A DNA stretch of 64,000 bases from Cryobacterium sp. PAMC25264 (GCF_019443325.1 NZ_CP080383.1:1612001-1676000), one strand, 5' to 3'. Shown: positions 19,287 to 29,233, numbered from the stretch's first letter. Program-made: numbers and translations. The notes: generated from the letters alone by a model not told the origin.

Positions 19287-20509
19287 AGTTGCTGCGCTCC
19301 AGCGTCGAGGAGGTCGAAGTACCGACCGGCGGTTTCCATGTCCTTGTCGCCGCGCCCACTGAGGTTGACCAGGATGGTGGAGTCGGGTCCGAGCTGCTTG
19401 CCCAGTTCGAGTGTTCCGGCGAGGGCGTGCGCGGATTCGATGGCGGGGATGATGCCCTCTGTGCGGCTGAGCAGGCGGAGCGAGTCCATGGCTTCGGCAT
19501 CCGTCACCGGCAGGTACGTGGCCCGGCCGATGCTGGCCAGCCAGGCATGCTCGGGTCCGACGCCCGGGTAGTCCAGTCCGGCCGAGATGGAGTGGGACTC
19601 GACGGTCTGGCCGTCTTCGTCCTGCAGCATCATGCTGCGGGCGCCGTGCAGGATGCCCGGGCGGCCCTTGGTGAGGGTGGCGGCGTGGCGCAGCCCTGAG
19701 GTTCCCTCCCCTCCGGCTTCGTAGCCGTACAGGGCCACACCGGGGTCGTCGAGGAAGGCGTGGAAGATGCCCATGGCGTTGGATCCGCCGCCGACGCAGG
19801 CGGTGACGGCATCGGGCAGCCGGCCCGTGAGGTCGAGGACCTGCTGGCGGGCCTCCTCCCCGATGATCTTCTGGAAGTCGCGCACCATGGCCGGGAACGG
19901 GTGCGGGCCTGCGACGGTGCCGAACACGTAGTTGGTGGTTTCCACGTTGGTGACCCAGTCGCGCATGGCGTCGTTGATCGCGTCCTTGAGCGTCCGAGAG
20001 CCGGTCTTCACCGAGACGACCTCGGCCCCGAGCAGGCGCATCCGGGCGACGTTGAGCGCCTGGCGTTCGGTGTCGACCTCGCCCATGTAGACGACGCAGT
20101 CCAGGCCGAACAGAGCGGCGGCCGTGGCCGTGGCGACGCCGTGCTGGCCGGCCCCGGTCTCGGCGATGACGCGCTTCTTGCCGATGCGCTTGGTGAGCAG
20201 AACCTGGCCGAGCACATTGTTGAGCTTGTGCGAACCGGTGTGGTTGAGATCCTCGCGCTTGAGGATGATGCGGGCGCCGCCAGCGTGCTCAGCGAAGCGG
20301 GGAACCTCGGTGATGAGGGAGGGGCGCCCGGTGTAGCTGCGGTGCAGCTCCGTGAGCTCAGCGGCGAAGGCCGGATCGGCCTTGGCCAGGGCGTACTCGG
20401 CCGAGAGCTCATCGAGCGCGGCCACCAGGGACTCGGGGACGAACCGGCCACCGAAGTCGCCGAAGTACGGACCGGCCTGGGCGCGGAGGGATTCTGTTTC
20501 GAGGGACAT
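19283..20509 (-). CDS. trpB: tryptophan synthase beta subunit
   Basis: TrpB condenses indole with serine to tryptophan using pyridoxal phosphate. The 408-residue length is normal. The Schiff-base lysine is Lys95 in [11 protein letters not shown], the glycine-rich phosphate loop is GGGSNAMG, and the catalytic-loop and GYEAGGEG segments are conserved. The start ATG follows the trpC stop directly (TGAATG) and the gene end overlaps trpA, so trpC, trpB and trpA form a tight block. Confidence 0.98.
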   Translation of the reverse strand: MSLETESLRAQAGPYFGDFGGRFVPESLVAALDELSAEYALAKADPAFAAELTELHRSYTGRPSLITEVPRFAEHAGGARIILKREDLNHTGSHKLNNVLGQVLLTKRIGKKRVIAETGAGQHGVATATAAALFGLDCVVYMGEVDTERQALNVARMRLLGAEVVSVKTGSRTLKDAINDAMRDWVTNVETTNYVFGTVAGPHPFPAMVRDFQKIIGEEARQQVLDLTGRLPDAVTACVGGGSNAMGIFHAFLDDPGVALYGYEAGGEGTSGLRHAATLTKGRPGILHGARSMMLQDEDGQTVESHSISAGLDYPGVGPEHAWLASIGRATYLPVTDAEAMDSLRLLSRTEGIIPAIESAHALAGTLELGKQLGPDSTILVNLSGRGDKDMETAGRYFDLLDAGAQQL

Positions 20510-21292
20510 TCAGACCGCCAAGAATTCGCTGAGGGTGAGGATCGGATCGCGCGTCACGAGGGCTTCGCCGACGAGGACGACGTCGGCTCCTGCGGCGCGG
20601 TAGTGGGCGACATCGGCGGCAGTCTTCACCGCAGACTCGGCCACCCGGATGACGCCGGCCGGGATACGGTCGGCGAGGCTGGCAAACAGGTTCTGGTCGA
20701 GCTCGAAGGTGCTCAGGTTCCGGGCGTTCACGCCGACCAGGTTGGCGCCCACGTCGAGCGCCCGGTCGACTTCGTCAGCACTGTGCGTCTCCACGAGCGG
20801 GGTCATGCCCAGTTCGAGGACGAGGGTGTGCAACGACGTCAGGGTGGCCTGGTCGAGCGCGGCCACGATGAGCAGCACGAGGTCTGCTCCGGCCGCCCGG
20901 GCCTCGAGCACCTGGTACGGGTTGCCGATGAAGTCCTTACGCAGCACCGGGAGCGCCACGGCGGACCTGACCTGTTCGAGGTCGTCCAGGGAACCGAGGA
21001 ACTTGCGCCCCTCGGTGAGCACGCTGATGGCGCTGGCGCCGCCGAACTCGTAGGAGACAGCAAGTGCGGCCGGGTCGCTGATTTCGGCGAGGGCTCCGCG
21101 GGACGGGCTGGCGCGTTTGACCTCGGCGATGATCTTCACCCGGTCGGCTGGTGCAAGCGCGTGCAGCGCGTCGAGGGCGCCAGCCCGGGCGAGGGCATCG
21201 GCCTCGACAGCCGCGAACGGCTTGTCGATGCGTCGCGTCTCGGCGTCAGCCAGCGAGCCGGCGAGCAGTTCTGCGAGGAGGTCGCTGCTCAC
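20510..21292 (-). CDS. trpC: indole-3-glycerol phosphate synthase
   Basis: TrpC closes the indole ring from carboxyphenylamino-deoxyribulose phosphate. The 260-residue TIM barrel shows the family motif IIAEVKRASPSRG (catalytic lysine), then VLRKDFIGNPYQ and GVNARNLSTF, and ends with the GADVVLVGEALV phosphate loop. It is a single-function protein, not fused to TrpF. trpF and trpD are not in this window and must lie elsewhere. It begins four bases after the small HGxxPAAW gene and abuts trpB. Confidence 0.97.
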   Translation of the reverse strand: MSSDLLAELLAGSLADAETRRIDKPFAAVEADALARAGALDALHALAPADRVKIIAEVKRASPSRGALAEISDPAALAVSYEFGGASAISVLTEGRKFLGSLDDLEQVRSAVALPVLRKDFIGNPYQVLEARAAGADLVLLIVAALDQATLTSLHTLVLELGMTPLVETHSADEVDRALDVGANLVGVNARNLSTFELDQNLFASLADRIPAGVIRVAESAVKTAADVAHYRAAGADVVLVGEALVTRDPILTLSEFLAV

Positions 21293-21296
21293 GTAG

Positions 21297-21518
21297 TCAG
21301 TGACTTCCGTCGACCGACGCCACGCCGTAGCCGGCCTTGGCCATGGCCCAGCCGGCGACGAGGCCGAGCAGCAGCAGGGCGGCGGACGCCCAGACGAGCC
21401 AGGCCACCTCGAAGAAGAAGGCGACGGTGCCGATGCTGAAAGCGATCAGCATGATCGTGACTGCGGTCCAGGCCGCCGTCGAGTGGCCGTGGCCGGGGTC
21501 TGCCGACTCGAAGCTCAT
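21297..21518 (-). CDS. small HGxxPAAW-family membrane protein
   Basis: A 73-residue protein with the N-terminal motif GHGHSTAAWTAV, the HGxxPAAW signature, followed by two hydrophobic segments (about 16-36 and 40-60) that should span the membrane. Proteins of this family are found in actinobacterial trp operons; their function is unknown. The frame opens further upstream to 21551, but the ATG at 21518 is chosen because GGAG lies four bases before it and the motif then stands near the N-terminus. It sits between the Trp-associated membrane protein (71 bases upstream) and trpC (four bases downstream). Confidence 0.85.
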   Translation of the reverse strand: MSFESADPGHGHSTAAWTAVTIMLIAFSIGTVAFFFEVAWLVWASAALLLLGLVAGWAMAKAGYGVASVDGSH

Positions 21519-21589
21519 GGTTCTCCTAAGGTCAAGGGGCGTACGGGTCAATTCTAGCTTGCCGGTGCGGTCCGGCTTGCCGGTGTGCT

Positions 21590-22288
21590 CTAGCGCTCAG
21601 GCGCGGTCGGGTCGTCCCCGCGGGTCAAACCGTCCCAGTCGTCCACGGCGTCGCGTGGCCGGGTCTGCCCGCCCGGTGTTTCGGCAGCCGTGCCGGGAGT
21701 GGGCTCCCCCGCACCATCGGCCGGTGCGAATCGGGTGGTCTCGTACCGCTTGGTCGGGCCGGGCCACCGCCGGGCGGTGACGCAGACGGCCAGGCCGATG
21801 ATCAGCATGAAGACGCCCGCCGCCAGAGCGAGGTACGGCCAGCCGGTCAGCTGCGCCTGACTCACTCCGGCGCGGGTGGATTCGGACCCGGCAATGCCGG
21901 TGGCGGCCGTGACGGCCGCTGAGCCCGCTCCGACCGGGTCACCGATGGCAAGCCCGGCGGAGAGGATCACACTGACGCCGAGGAGTATTTCCAGGAGGCC
22001 GAGGATGATACGGATCACCGGTCCGGCGATGGTGAGCGCCCCGGCCAGAGCCAAGCCGGCCAGCGCCAGGGCGGTGAGGCCGGGGGCGGCGATGGAACCG
22101 GTGACCTCGAGGGCCTGGGCGCTGGCACCGTCCAGCGTGACCTGCAAGGTGGCCCAGGTCTGGGTCCAGGCGAGCAGGGCCAGACCGCTGGCGGCGATGA
22201 CCGCCAGGATCAGCAACGGCTTGATCCGTCGGCTGGACGCCTTCGGCGCGGGCGGCACCGGCGCGCCGGCCTCGTGGTCGGCGCTCAT
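21590..22288 (-). CDS. Trp biosynthesis-associated membrane protein
   Basis: This 232-residue protein matches the actinobacterial trp-operon membrane protein family (often named trp_oprn_chp). Four hydrophobic segments are visible (about 25-43, 68-88, 92-112 and 150-170), the first followed by the conserved-looking LLAWTQTWA. The last 60 residues are hydrophilic and poorly conserved. Role unknown. The link to tryptophan rests on its invariant place after trpE: its ATG follows the trpE stop without a gap. A transport or sensing function has been guessed for the family but nothing in the sequence proves it. Confidence 0.87.
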   Translation of the reverse strand: MSADHEAGAPVPPAPKASSRRIKPLLILAVIAASGLALLAWTQTWATLQVTLDGASAQALEVTGSIAAPGLTALALAGLALAGALTIAGPVIRIILGLLEILLGVSVILSAGLAIGDPVGAGSAAVTAATGIAGSESTRAGVSQAQLTGWPYLALAAGVFMLIIGLAVCVTARRWPGPTKRYETTRFAPADGAGEPTPGTAAETPGGQTRPRDAVDDWDGLTRGDDPTAPER

Positions 22289-23812
22289 CTAGGACACCCG
22301 GGTCATGGCGTTGGCCACGGCAACGGCCCGCAACGGGGCGGCCGCCTTGTTCTGGGATTCCTGGTACTCAGAAGCCGGGTCGGAGTCGGCCACCAGGCCG
22401 CCGCCGGCCTGCACGTGGGCGACGCCGTTCATGATCGTTGCGGTGCGGATGGCGATCGCCAGGTCGGCGTCGCCGGCGAAGCCGAAGTACCCCACCACCC
22501 CGCCGTACACGCCGCGCTGGGCGGGCTCCAGCGAGTCGATGATCTCGAGGGCGCGAGGCTTGGGGGCACCCGAGAGCGTGCCGGCCGGGAATGTCGCCCG
22601 GAACACGTCGATGGGGCTCATCTCTGGCAGGAGGTCACCCTCGACGGAGGACACCAAGTGCATGATGTGGCTGAAGCGCTCGATGCGCATGAACTCGGTC
22701 ACCTCGACCGAACCGGCCCGGCAGACCTTGAGCAGGTCATTGCGGGCCAGGTCGACGAGCATGAGGTGCTCCGCGCGTTCCTTGGGGTCGCCGGCGAGTT
22801 CGGTCTCGAAGTCGGCATCTGCCTCGGGGGTCGCACCGCGCGGCTTCGATCCGGCGATCGGATGTGTGAACACCCGGGTGTCGGCGACCTTCACGAGCGC
22901 CTCCGGTGAGGAGCCGACGATCCAGTACGGCTCGGCCGCCGTGGACTCGAGGCTGAGCAGGTACATGTACGGGCTCGGGTTGAGGCTGCGGAGCACCCGG
23001 TACACGTCGATCGGGTCGGCGGTGCACTCCTGGTCGAAGCGCTGGGAGATGACGACCTGGAAGATGTCGCCGTCGATGATGTGCTGCTTGGACGTGTCCA
23101 CGGCGGCCAGGAAGTCGGCGCGTTCGGTGCGGTATACCGGGTCGGCCGGGGTGGAAAGGTCGACCTCGGAGACGAAGGCTTCGGCCGGCTGGGTGAGCCG
23201 GGCCTGCAGGGCGTCGAGGCGGCCCTGGGCGGCGTCCCACAGCGCATCCGTGGGGTCGACGCCGTCGTTGAGCACATTGGCGATGAGCTGGACGGTGCCG
23301 TACTTGTGGTCGATCACGACGAGGTCGGCGACGAAGCTGAACGCCTGTCCCGGCACGTCGTAGTCCGCCGGAGGTCGGTTCGGCAGACGCTCGATCTGGC
23401 GGATGGCCTCCCAGCCGATGAACCCGACGAGTCCGCCGGTCAGCGGCGGGTGCTCGGCCAGCCGCGGGGTCTGCCACCGCTCGTAGAGGTAGCCGAGCGC
23501 CGCCAGCGGGGCCAGGTCGGTGGCGCCGCCGAAGGCCCGCTCGGCTGAGATGCCGTAGTCGAGCCAGGCCGTGTCGTCGCCGGTCTGGGTGAGCACGCCG
23601 AACGAGGAGACCCCGACGAAGGAGAAGCGCGACCAGATTCCGCCCTGTTCGGCGGACTCCAGCAGGAAGCTGCCGGCGGTGCCGTGGGCGAGCTTGCGGT
23701 AGATGCCGACGGGTGTCTCGCCGTCGGCGAAGAGCTCGCGGATGACCGGGATCACCCGGTGGGCGCCGAGGAGCTCGGTGAAGGCCTCGTGCGTGGTCGA
23801 ACCGGCGCTCAT
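22289..23812 (-). CDS. trpE: anthranilate synthase component I
   Basis: TrpE makes anthranilate from chorismate, the first committed step of tryptophan synthesis. The 507-residue protein has the feedback-binding motif SFLLES near residue 47, so it is probably inhibited by tryptophan. The chorismate-enzyme core includes [18 protein letters not shown], and [12 protein letters not shown] with [12 protein letters not shown] near the C-terminus. The frame is open upstream into hisI, but ATG at 23812 gives the family N-terminus and overlaps the hisI stop by four bases (ATGA). The glutamine amidotransferase subunit trpG is not present here. No leader peptide or attenuator can fit before it. Confidence 0.96.
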   Translation of the reverse strand: MSAGSTTHEAFTELLGAHRVIPVIRELFADGETPVGIYRKLAHGTAGSFLLESAEQGGIWSRFSFVGVSSFGVLTQTGDDTAWLDYGISAERAFGGATDLAPLAALGYLYERWQTPRLAEHPPLTGGLVGFIGWEAIRQIERLPNRPPADYDVPGQAFSFVADLVVIDHKYGTVQLIANVLNDGVDPTDALWDAAQGRLDALQARLTQPAEAFVSEVDLSTPADPVYRTERADFLAAVDTSKQHIIDGDIFQVVISQRFDQECTADPIDVYRVLRSLNPSPYMYLLSLESTAAEPYWIVGSSPEALVKVADTRVFTHPIAGSKPRGATPEADADFETELAGDPKERAEHLMLVDLARNDLLKVCRAGSVEVTEFMRIERFSHIMHLVSSVEGDLLPEMSPIDVFRATFPAGTLSGAPKPRALEIIDSLEPAQRGVYGGVVGYFGFAGDADLAIAIRTATIMNGVAHVQAGGGLVADSDPASEYQESQNKAAAPLRAVAVANAMTRVS

Positions 23813-24171
23813 CGTTCGTCCTCCGGGATCAGGCCGGCCACGTCGATGTCGCGTCCGTCGAAGCACGTGCGGGTGCCGGTGTGGCAGGCGGCGCCGATCT
23901 GCTCGACCTGCACGACGAGAGTGTCGGCGTCGCAGTCGAGGGCGGCGGAGCGCACGAACTGGGCGTGGCCGGAGGTGTCGCCCTTACGCCAGTACTCCTG
24001 GCGGCTGCGCGACCAGAAAGTGACGCGTCCCTCGGTGAGGGTACGGCGGAGGGCCTCGCGGTCCATCCAGCCGAGCATGAGTACCTCGCGGGTGTCCCAC
24101 TGCTGGATGACGGCTGGCAGCAGACCCTCGGCTGAGAAGAGCGCAGATTCCAGAGCGGCGTCGACGTTCAT
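23809..24171 (-). CDS. hisI: phosphoribosyl-AMP cyclohydrolase
   Basis: HisI opens the adenine ring of phosphoribosyl-AMP, the third step of histidine synthesis. The 120-residue length matches the stand-alone enzyme; the pyrophosphohydrolase partner is a separate gene, hisE. The family segment [12 protein letters not shown] and the zinc/magnesium residues in LDCDADTL and [10 protein letters not shown] are present. ATG at 24171 overlaps the hisF stop by four bases, and the stop overlaps trpE, so the cyclohydrolase is coupled on both sides. Confidence 0.96.
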   Translation of the reverse strand: MNVDAALESALFSAEGLLPAVIQQWDTREVLMLGWMDREALRRTLTEGRVTFWSRSRQEYWRKGDTSGHAQFVRSAALDCDADTLVVQVEQIGAACHTGTRTCFDGRDIDVAGLIPEDER

Positions 24172-24932
24172 CGGCGCACCACCATTCCGGCGGCGGCAAG
24201 CTCTCGCTTGACGTCGCCAATCGTCAGGTCTCCGCTGTGGAAGACGGAGGCGGCCAGTACGGCGTCCGCGCCGGCCGCGATGGCGGGCGGGAAGTGCTCG
24301 ACCAGGCCCGCGCCGCCGGAGGCGATCACGGGCACCGAGCTGAGTTCGCGCATGATCGTGATGAGTTCGAGGTCGAAGCCGGCCTTGGTCCCGTCGGCGT
24401 CGATGCTGTTGACGAGAAGTTCGCCCGCGCCGAGCTCGATGGCCTGGCTGGCCCACGCCAGCGCATCCAGGTCCGTCTCGGTGCGGCCGCCGTGGGTGGT
24501 GACGACGAAGCCGGATTCGGTGCGCCCGCTGCGCTTGACGTCCAGCGAGAGCACGAGCACCTGCGCTCCGTAGCGGTCAGCGATCTCGGAGATCAGCGCC
24601 GGCCGCGCGATCGCGGCGCTGTTGACGCCCACCTTGTCGGCGCCGCTGGCCTGCAGCCGGGACACGTCGTCGACGCTGCGGATGCCGCCGCCCACCGTGA
24701 GCGGGATGAAGACCTGCTCAGCGGTGGCACGCACCACGTCGTAGGTGGTGGACCTGTCATCGACCGTGGCGGTGACGTCGAGGAAGGTGAGTTCGTCTGC
24801 GCCCTGCTCGTAGTAGCGTTTGGCGAGTTCGACGGGGTCGCCGGCATCGCGCAGGTTCTGGAAGTTGACGCCCTTGACCACGCGGCCGTTGGCCACGTCG
24901 AGGCACGGGATCACTCTGACGGCGAGGCTCAT
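24168..24932 (-). CDS. hisF: imidazole glycerol phosphate synthase, cyclase subunit
   Basis: HisF uses ammonia delivered by HisH to form imidazole glycerol phosphate and AICAR. The 254-residue half-barrel pair shows [16 protein letters not shown] at the N-terminus (catalytic Asp12), [16 protein letters not shown], and [13 protein letters not shown] with the second catalytic aspartate, then VIASGGAG. hisH and hisA are not in the window. It begins 33 bases after hisG, without a clear Shine-Dalgarno. Confidence 0.97.
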   Translation of the reverse strand: MSLAVRVIPCLDVANGRVVKGVNFQNLRDAGDPVELAKRYYEQGADELTFLDVTATVDDRSTTYDVVRATAEQVFIPLTVGGGIRSVDDVSRLQASGADKVGVNSAAIARPALISEIADRYGAQVLVLSLDVKRSGRTESGFVVTTHGGRTETDLDALAWASQAIELGAGELLVNSIDADGTKAGFDLELITIMRELSSVPVIASGGAGLVEHFPPAIAAGADAVLAASVFHSGDLTIGDVKRELAAAGMVVRR

Positions 24933-24965
24933 GGGTGCGGTGCGCTTTCTGGTCGACGACCTGGG

Positions 24966-25805
24966 TTACAGCCGGGCGTTGTGGATGGACGTGACGAGGA
25001 TGGCGCGGGCACCGAGTTCGTACAACCGGTCCATGACACTGTTGGTGTCCAGTCGAGGGATCATCACCCGCACGGCCACCCAGTTCGGGTCGCGGAGCGA
25101 GGAGATCGTAGGCGACTCGATGCCTGACGCGGCCTGGCAGGCGGCGTCGAGGTTGTCGACGTGCACGTCGTAGTCCACCAGGACGTACTGGCGGGCCACG
25201 AGAACGCCCTGCAGGCGGCGCAGCAGCGTGTTGATGCCCGGATTCACGTTTTCGGAGGTGATCAGCACCGCGGTCGACTCGAGGATGACCGGGCCGAAGA
25301 TCTGCAGGCCGGCCTTCCGCAGCGTGGAGCCGGTGGAGACCACGTCGGCGACGGCATCCGCCACGCCCAGCTGCACGGCGGACTCGACGGCGCCGTCGAG
25401 GGTGACCAAGTGCACGTTGACGCCGTGGCCGGCCAGGAAGGTGCCCACGAGGCCGGGGTAGCTCGTGGCGACTCGGAGGCCCTCGAGGTCGGCGAGGTCG
25501 GTGAAGCGGCCGGCGGGCCCGGCGAAGCGGAAGGTGGAGCCGCCGAAGTCGAGGCTGGCGATCTCCGCGGCGCTCGATCCCGAGTCCAGCAGCAGGTCAC
25601 GGCCGGTGATGCCCACGTCCAGTGCGCCGCTGCCGACGTAGGTAGCGATGTCACGGGGACGCAGGTAGAAGAACTCCACGTCGTTGCGCGGGTCGGCGAC
25701 GACGAGGTCGCGCGGGTCACGGCGACCGTTGTAACCGGCCTCCGACAGCATCTGGGCGGCGGTCTCGGCGAGCGAGCCCTTATTGGGCACGGCGATTCTC
25801 AACAT
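24966..25805 (-). CDS. hisG: ATP phosphoribosyltransferase (long form)
   Basis: HisG joins ATP and PRPP in the first, feedback-controlled step of histidine synthesis. The 279-residue size is the long form, which carries a C-terminal ACT-like regulatory domain (about 205-279) and does not need HisZ. The catalytic part shows [19 protein letters not shown] and the PRPP loop [15 protein letters not shown]. The ATG at 25805 has an AAAGAG upstream. hisE lies 76 bases upstream. Confidence 0.97.
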   Translation of the reverse strand: MLRIAVPNKGSLAETAAQMLSEAGYNGRRDPRDLVVADPRNDVEFFYLRPRDIATYVGSGALDVGITGRDLLLDSGSSAAEIASLDFGGSTFRFAGPAGRFTDLADLEGLRVATSYPGLVGTFLAGHGVNVHLVTLDGAVESAVQLGVADAVADVVSTGSTLRKAGLQIFGPVILESTAVLITSENVNPGINTLLRRLQGVLVARQYVLVDYDVHVDNLDAACQAASGIESPTISSLRDPNWVAVRVMIPRLDTNSVMDRLYELGARAILVTSIHNARL

Positions 25806-25828
25806 GTCACTCTTTCTGATGGTGGGCG

Positions 25829-25853
25829 GTACTCACGCTGAGTACTCACGCTG
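25829..25853. repeat. short tandem repeat, period 13
   Basis: The 12-mer gtactcacgctg occurs twice, one base apart, in the hisG-hisE gap just upstream of hisG. It may be a local duplication; no function is implied. Confidence 0.6.
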
Positions 25854-25881
25854 GGGGTGGTTTTCCGTGAGGGCGTCGACA

Positions 25882-26145
25882 TCAGAGATGTCGGTAGACG
25901 TCCTCGGGGGAAAGACCCTTCGCCACCATCAACACCTGCAGGTGGTAGATGAGCTGCGAGATCTCTTCGGCAGTCTCGGTGTCGCTCTGGTACTCAGCGG
26001 CCATCCAGACTTCGGCGGCCTCTTCGACGATCTTCTTGCCGATGGCATGCACGCCGGCGTCGAGCTCGCGGACGGTGCCGGAGCCCTCAGGGCGGTCGAT
26101 GGCCTTCTGGCTCAACTCAGCGAACAGGGCGTCGAATGTTTTCAC
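25882..26145 (-). CDS. hisE: phosphoribosyl-ATP pyrophosphatase
   Basis: HisE removes pyrophosphate from phosphoribosyl-ATP, the second step of the pathway. The 87-residue all-helical protein has the MazG-like metal-binding pattern [14 protein letters not shown] followed by [14 protein letters not shown]. The start is GTG at 26145. There is no Shine-Dalgarno, but TAACCT lies exactly six bases upstream, so this is probably a leaderless gene and the head of the hisE-hisG-hisF-hisI-trp transcript. Confidence 0.96.
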   Translation of the reverse strand: MKTFDALFAELSQKAIDRPEGSGTVRELDAGVHAIGKKIVEEAAEVWMAAEYQSDTETAEEISQLIYHLQVLMVAKGLSPEDVYRHL

Positions 26146-26151
26146 TCGTAC

Positions 26152-26157
26152 AGGTTA
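26152..26157 (-). promoter_or_regulatory. hisE -10 element, leaderless type
   Basis: TAACCT on the minus strand with six bases to the hisE GTG. It is the most likely promoter for the whole his-trp cluster. Confidence 0.5.
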
Positions 26158-26171
26158 CCGGTCCGGCAGGG

Positions 26172-26192
26172 CGACCGGGCGCGCACCGGTCG
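26172..26192 (-). terminator. possible hairpin after rpe
   Basis: A 7-bp stem (cgaccgg/ccggtcg) with a seven-base loop lies 22 bases past the rpe stop. It would separate rpe from the hisE promoter, but there is no T tract. Confidence 0.4.
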
Positions 26193-26214
26193 GTCGACGG
26201 CTCGGCTGGGTCGT

Positions 26215-26883
26215 TCAGCCGTGCCGGTGCGGGTGCGCCTGGGCGGCCGCCCGCAGGCGGGCGATCCGGTCGGCGGGGTTGCCGGTGAAGACGCTGGAGC
26301 CGGCCACGAAGGTGTCTGCGCCGGCCTCGGCGGCCTGCACGATGGTGTCTTCGGTGATGCCGCCGTCGACCTGCAGCCACACGTCGAGGCCGCTGGCCCT
26401 GACGGCGTCGGCGAGCACGCTGAGCTTGGGCATGGTGGAGGCCAGGAAACTCTGCCCGCCGAAGCCGGGTTCGACGGTCATGACGAGCACCTGGTCGAAC
26501 TCGGCGAGCAGGTCCAGGTACGGCTCGACCGGTGTGCCCGGCTTGAGGGCGATGCCGGCCCTGGCGCCAATCTGACGCAGCCTGCGGGCCAGGCCGACGG
26601 CATCCGCGGCGGCCTCGGCGTGGAACGTGACCGAGTAGGCGCCGGCTTCGGCGTAGGAGGGAGCCCAGCGGTCCGGGTCCTCGATCATGAGGTGGATGTC
26701 CAGCGGGATCGCCGACACCTGCAGCAGACGTTCCACGATGGGCAGCCCGAGGGTCAGGTTGGGCACGAAATGGTTGTCCATCACGTCCACGTGGGCGAGG
26801 TCTGCGCTGCTGATGCGGCCGAATTCGCTTTCCAGGTTCGCGAAGTCTGCGGCCAGAATGCTGGGGTTGATCCGGGTAACCAT
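26215..26883 (-). CDS. rpe: ribulose-phosphate 3-epimerase
   Basis: Rpe interconverts ribulose 5-phosphate and xylulose 5-phosphate in the pentose phosphate pathway. The 222-residue TIM barrel has [12 protein letters not shown], the metal-binding [28 protein letters not shown], and the [12 protein letters not shown] loop with the catalytic aspartate region [11 protein letters not shown] at 26883 is preceded by TAGGGT at six bases and no Shine-Dalgarno, so a leaderless transcript starts here in addition to any read-through from rsmB. Confidence 0.97.
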   Translation of the reverse strand: MVTRINPSILAADFANLESEFGRISSADLAHVDVMDNHFVPNLTLGLPIVERLLQVSAIPLDIHLMIEDPDRWAPSYAEAGAYSVTFHAEAAADAVGLARRLRQIGARAGIALKPGTPVEPYLDLLAEFDQVLVMTVEPGFGGQSFLASTMPKLSVLADAVRASGLDVWLQVDGGITEDTIVQAAEAGADTFVAGSSVFTGNPADRIARLRAAAQAHPHRHG

Positions 26884-26889
26884 CCACTC

Positions 26890-26895
26890 ACCCTA
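26890..26895 (-). promoter_or_regulatory. rpe -10 element, leaderless type
   Basis: TAGGGT on the minus strand, six bases before the rpe ATG, within the 36-base gap after rsmB. Confidence 0.5.
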
Positions 26896-26919
26896 GCGAA
26901 TCGTCCCGAGCGGCCGGTC

Positions 26920-28319
26920 CTACGCCTCGGTGCGCTGCAGCAGGGTGATGAACATGGCGTCGGTGCCGTGGCGGTGCGGCCAGAGCTGCACGCTGCCGGG
27001 GTCGCCGGCGAGGTCGAGCGGATGCTCGGACAGGCTCTGCAGCACCGCGGCGGTGTCGAGAGGCTCGATCTTGTCGCCCCACGCCTTCCGCGCGGTGGCC
27101 ACGATGCCGCGGGTCTCGGCGACGTGCGGCGAGCAGGTGACGTAGGCGAGAATGCCGCCGGGCTTGAGGGCGCCGAGGGCCGCGTGCAGCAGGGCCGACT
27201 GCAGGTCGGAGAGTTCGGCGACGTCCTTGGGGAGCTTCCGCCAGCGGGCCTCCGGGCGCCGCCGCAGGGCGCCGAGGCCCGTGCAGGGGGCGTCGAGCAG
27301 GATCCGGTCGAAGACCTCCGGCTGGTCCTCGCCCACCCAAGTGCCGTCCATCTCCCAGACAGGGACGTCGGCGGGGACGGCGGCCAGCGCGGCACGCACG
27401 AGCTGCGCGCGCGCAGGGACGACCTCGTTGGCGACGAGGCTGGCGCCGCCGTTGAGGGCTTCGGCGGCCAGCAGTGCGGCCTTGCCGCCGGGTCCGGCGC
27501 ACAGGTCGAGCCAGCGCTCCCCCGACACGATCGGGCGGGCCCGGCTGAGCGCGAGCGCGGCCAGCTGCGATCCCTCATCCTGCACCCGCAGGCGCCCCTG
27601 GCTCTCCTTCATCAGGTGGTGGGGGTCTCCCCCGGCCAGAACGAAGCCGGTGGGCGAATACAGGTCGGCCTCGCCGAGTTCGTCAGTCGCTCCGGAGAGT
27701 CCGGGCAGGGCCACCATATTCACCCGGGGGCGGCATTGTCGGCGGCCAGCAGCTCCTCGAGTTCCTGCTCACGGCCCTCCTGCTTGAGCGCCTGGCGGAA
27801 GGCACGCACGACCCAGACCGGGTGCGAGTACAACACGGCTAGGGCGTCGTCGCCAGACCCGGCGTCGGCGAGGATGCGCTGGCGCCATTCGTCGGCGCTG
27901 ACCCGGGCGATGGCGCGCAGCACGCCGTTGGTGAAGCCGGTGGCGGAGCGGGAGCCCACCTGACTGGCCAGTTCGACGGACTCGTTGACGGCGGCGTGGG
28001 TGGCCACGCGCGTGGCCAGCAGCTGGTGGGCGCCGAGTCGCAGCACATCGAGGATGGCGGGGTCGATGGCGCTCACGGGCCGGCCGGCGGCTTCGGCGAT
28101 GACCCGGTCGTAGAAACCCTGCATGCGCAGGGTGCCGTAGGTGAGCTCGGTCGCCAGGGCGGCATCCGCCGTGTTGAGGGCGGCGCGCTGGATGCGGGTG
28201 GGTAACAGCAGGTTGGCATAGGCGTCGTCCTCGCGCACGGCGGCGATGACCTCGTACGCGACCCGGCGGGCCGGCTGGACGACGAAGTTGGGCCGGGTGG
28301 TGTCCCGCTGGGCGCTCAT
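26920..28319 (-). CDS. rsmB: 16S rRNA m5C967 methyltransferase RsmB-like, frameshifted in this sequence
   Basis: The protein combines an N-terminal NusB-like RNA-binding domain (about 1-140, with ARRVAYEVIAAV and NGVLRAIAR) and a SAM-dependent rRNA cytosine methyltransferase domain (LDLCAGPGGKAALLA, then DAPCTGLGALRRRPEARW and YVTCSPHVAE, holding both catalytic cysteines). The frame breaks at a five-base G run at 27726-27730: the first part ends with LLAADNAAPG and a stop at 27720, and the second resumes at once with NMVALPGL. One added base gives 466 residues, the family size, with no residues lost. The ATG at 28319 overlaps the fmt stop by four bases. A base-calling error is the simplest explanation. 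Confidence 0.9.
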
Positions 28320-29233
28320 GAGGCGACCACCTCGGTTGCTGCCACTCCGCGCCACCAGTCGATTGCTTTCATTGGGGTTTTTCCTGCCGGTTGAACGGTG
28401 ATGAGCTCAAGCGGATCCGTGCCGGTGCCGATGAGGACTCGTTTGTCGATTTCGCTGAGGTGTCCGGGCACGAGCCGGGGCAGGCCGTGCGCCGGAGCCA
28501 CATCGTGAAGCTTGAGGCGGGCGCCGCCGATCTCCGTGAAGGCACCGGGCTCAGGGGTCACCCCGCGGATGATCGCGTGGATCCGATCGGCGTCGAGGGC
28601 CCAGTCGACCCTGGCGTCGTCCAGGGTGAGCTTGGGGGCGAGGGTGACCTCGCCCACCTGTTCGATGGCCTGGATGGTGCCTGCCGCGAGGCCGTCGACC
28701 ACACCGCAGAGGAGCTCGGCGCCGCTGCGGCTCAGGTTCTCCAGCAGGGTGCCCGCCGTCGCGTGCCGGCCGATCGGGGTGGTGAGCTCGGCGAACACGG
28801 CGCCGGCGTCGAGTTCGGCGACAAGCTGGAACACGGCAGCACCGGTTTCGGCGTCGCCGGCCATGATCGCGCGCTGCACGGGTGCCGCGCCGCGCCAGCG
28901 CGGGAGCAGGGAGAAGTGCAGGTTGATCCAGCCCAGACGGGGAGCCGAGAGCAGTGGTTCGCGCACGAGGCCGCCGTAGGCCACGATCACGCCCAGGTCG
29001 GCGTCCAGCGCGGTGATGGTGTCCGTGGCGGCAGCGTCAAGCCGGTTGGCCTTGATCACGGGCAGGCCGAGACTGTCGGCGGCGGCGGCGACCGGGGACG
29101 GCGTGAGCACACGCTTGCGGCCCAGTGCGGCATCCGTTCGGGTCACGACGGCTGCGATCTCATGGCCTGACGAGGCCAGGAGGGTCAGGCTGGGCACGGC
29201 GACCTGCGGGGTCCCGGCGAAGACGAGTTTCAT
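28316..29233 (-). CDS. fmt: methionyl-tRNA formyltransferase
   Basis: Fmt formylates initiator Met-tRNA with 10-formyl-tetrahydrofolate. The 305-residue protein has the Rossmann start KLVFAGTPQVAVPSL, the catalytic and folate signature NLHFSLLPRWRGAAPVQRAI, and a C-terminal OB-like tRNA-binding domain from about 205. The ATG at 29233 follows the priA stop directly. The priA-fmt-rsmB order is widely conserved. Confidence 0.97.
   Translation of the reverse strand: MKLVFAGTPQVAVPSLTLLASSGHEIAAVVTRTDAALGRKRVLTPSPVAAAADSLGLPVIKANRLDAAATDTITALDADLGVIVAYGGLVREPLLSAPRLGWINLHFSLLPRWRGAAPVQRAIMAGDAETGAAVFQLVAELDAGAVFAELTTPIGRHATAGTLLENLSRSGAELLCGVVDGLAAGTIQAIEQVGEVTLAPKLTLDDARVDWALDADRIHAIIRGVTPEPGAFTEIGGARLKLHDVAPAHGLPRLVPGHLSEIDKRVLIGTGTDPLELITVQPAGKTPMKAIDWWRGVAATEVVAS

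Noticed and set aside
23809..23830. Trp leader peptide or attenuator before trpE
   Set aside because: trpE overlaps hisI by four bases, so there is no room for a leader.
25829..25853. Start of a CRISPR or other repeat array
   Set aside because: Only two adjacent 12-base copies exist, with no spacers or further units. No CRISPR array or cas gene is present in the window.
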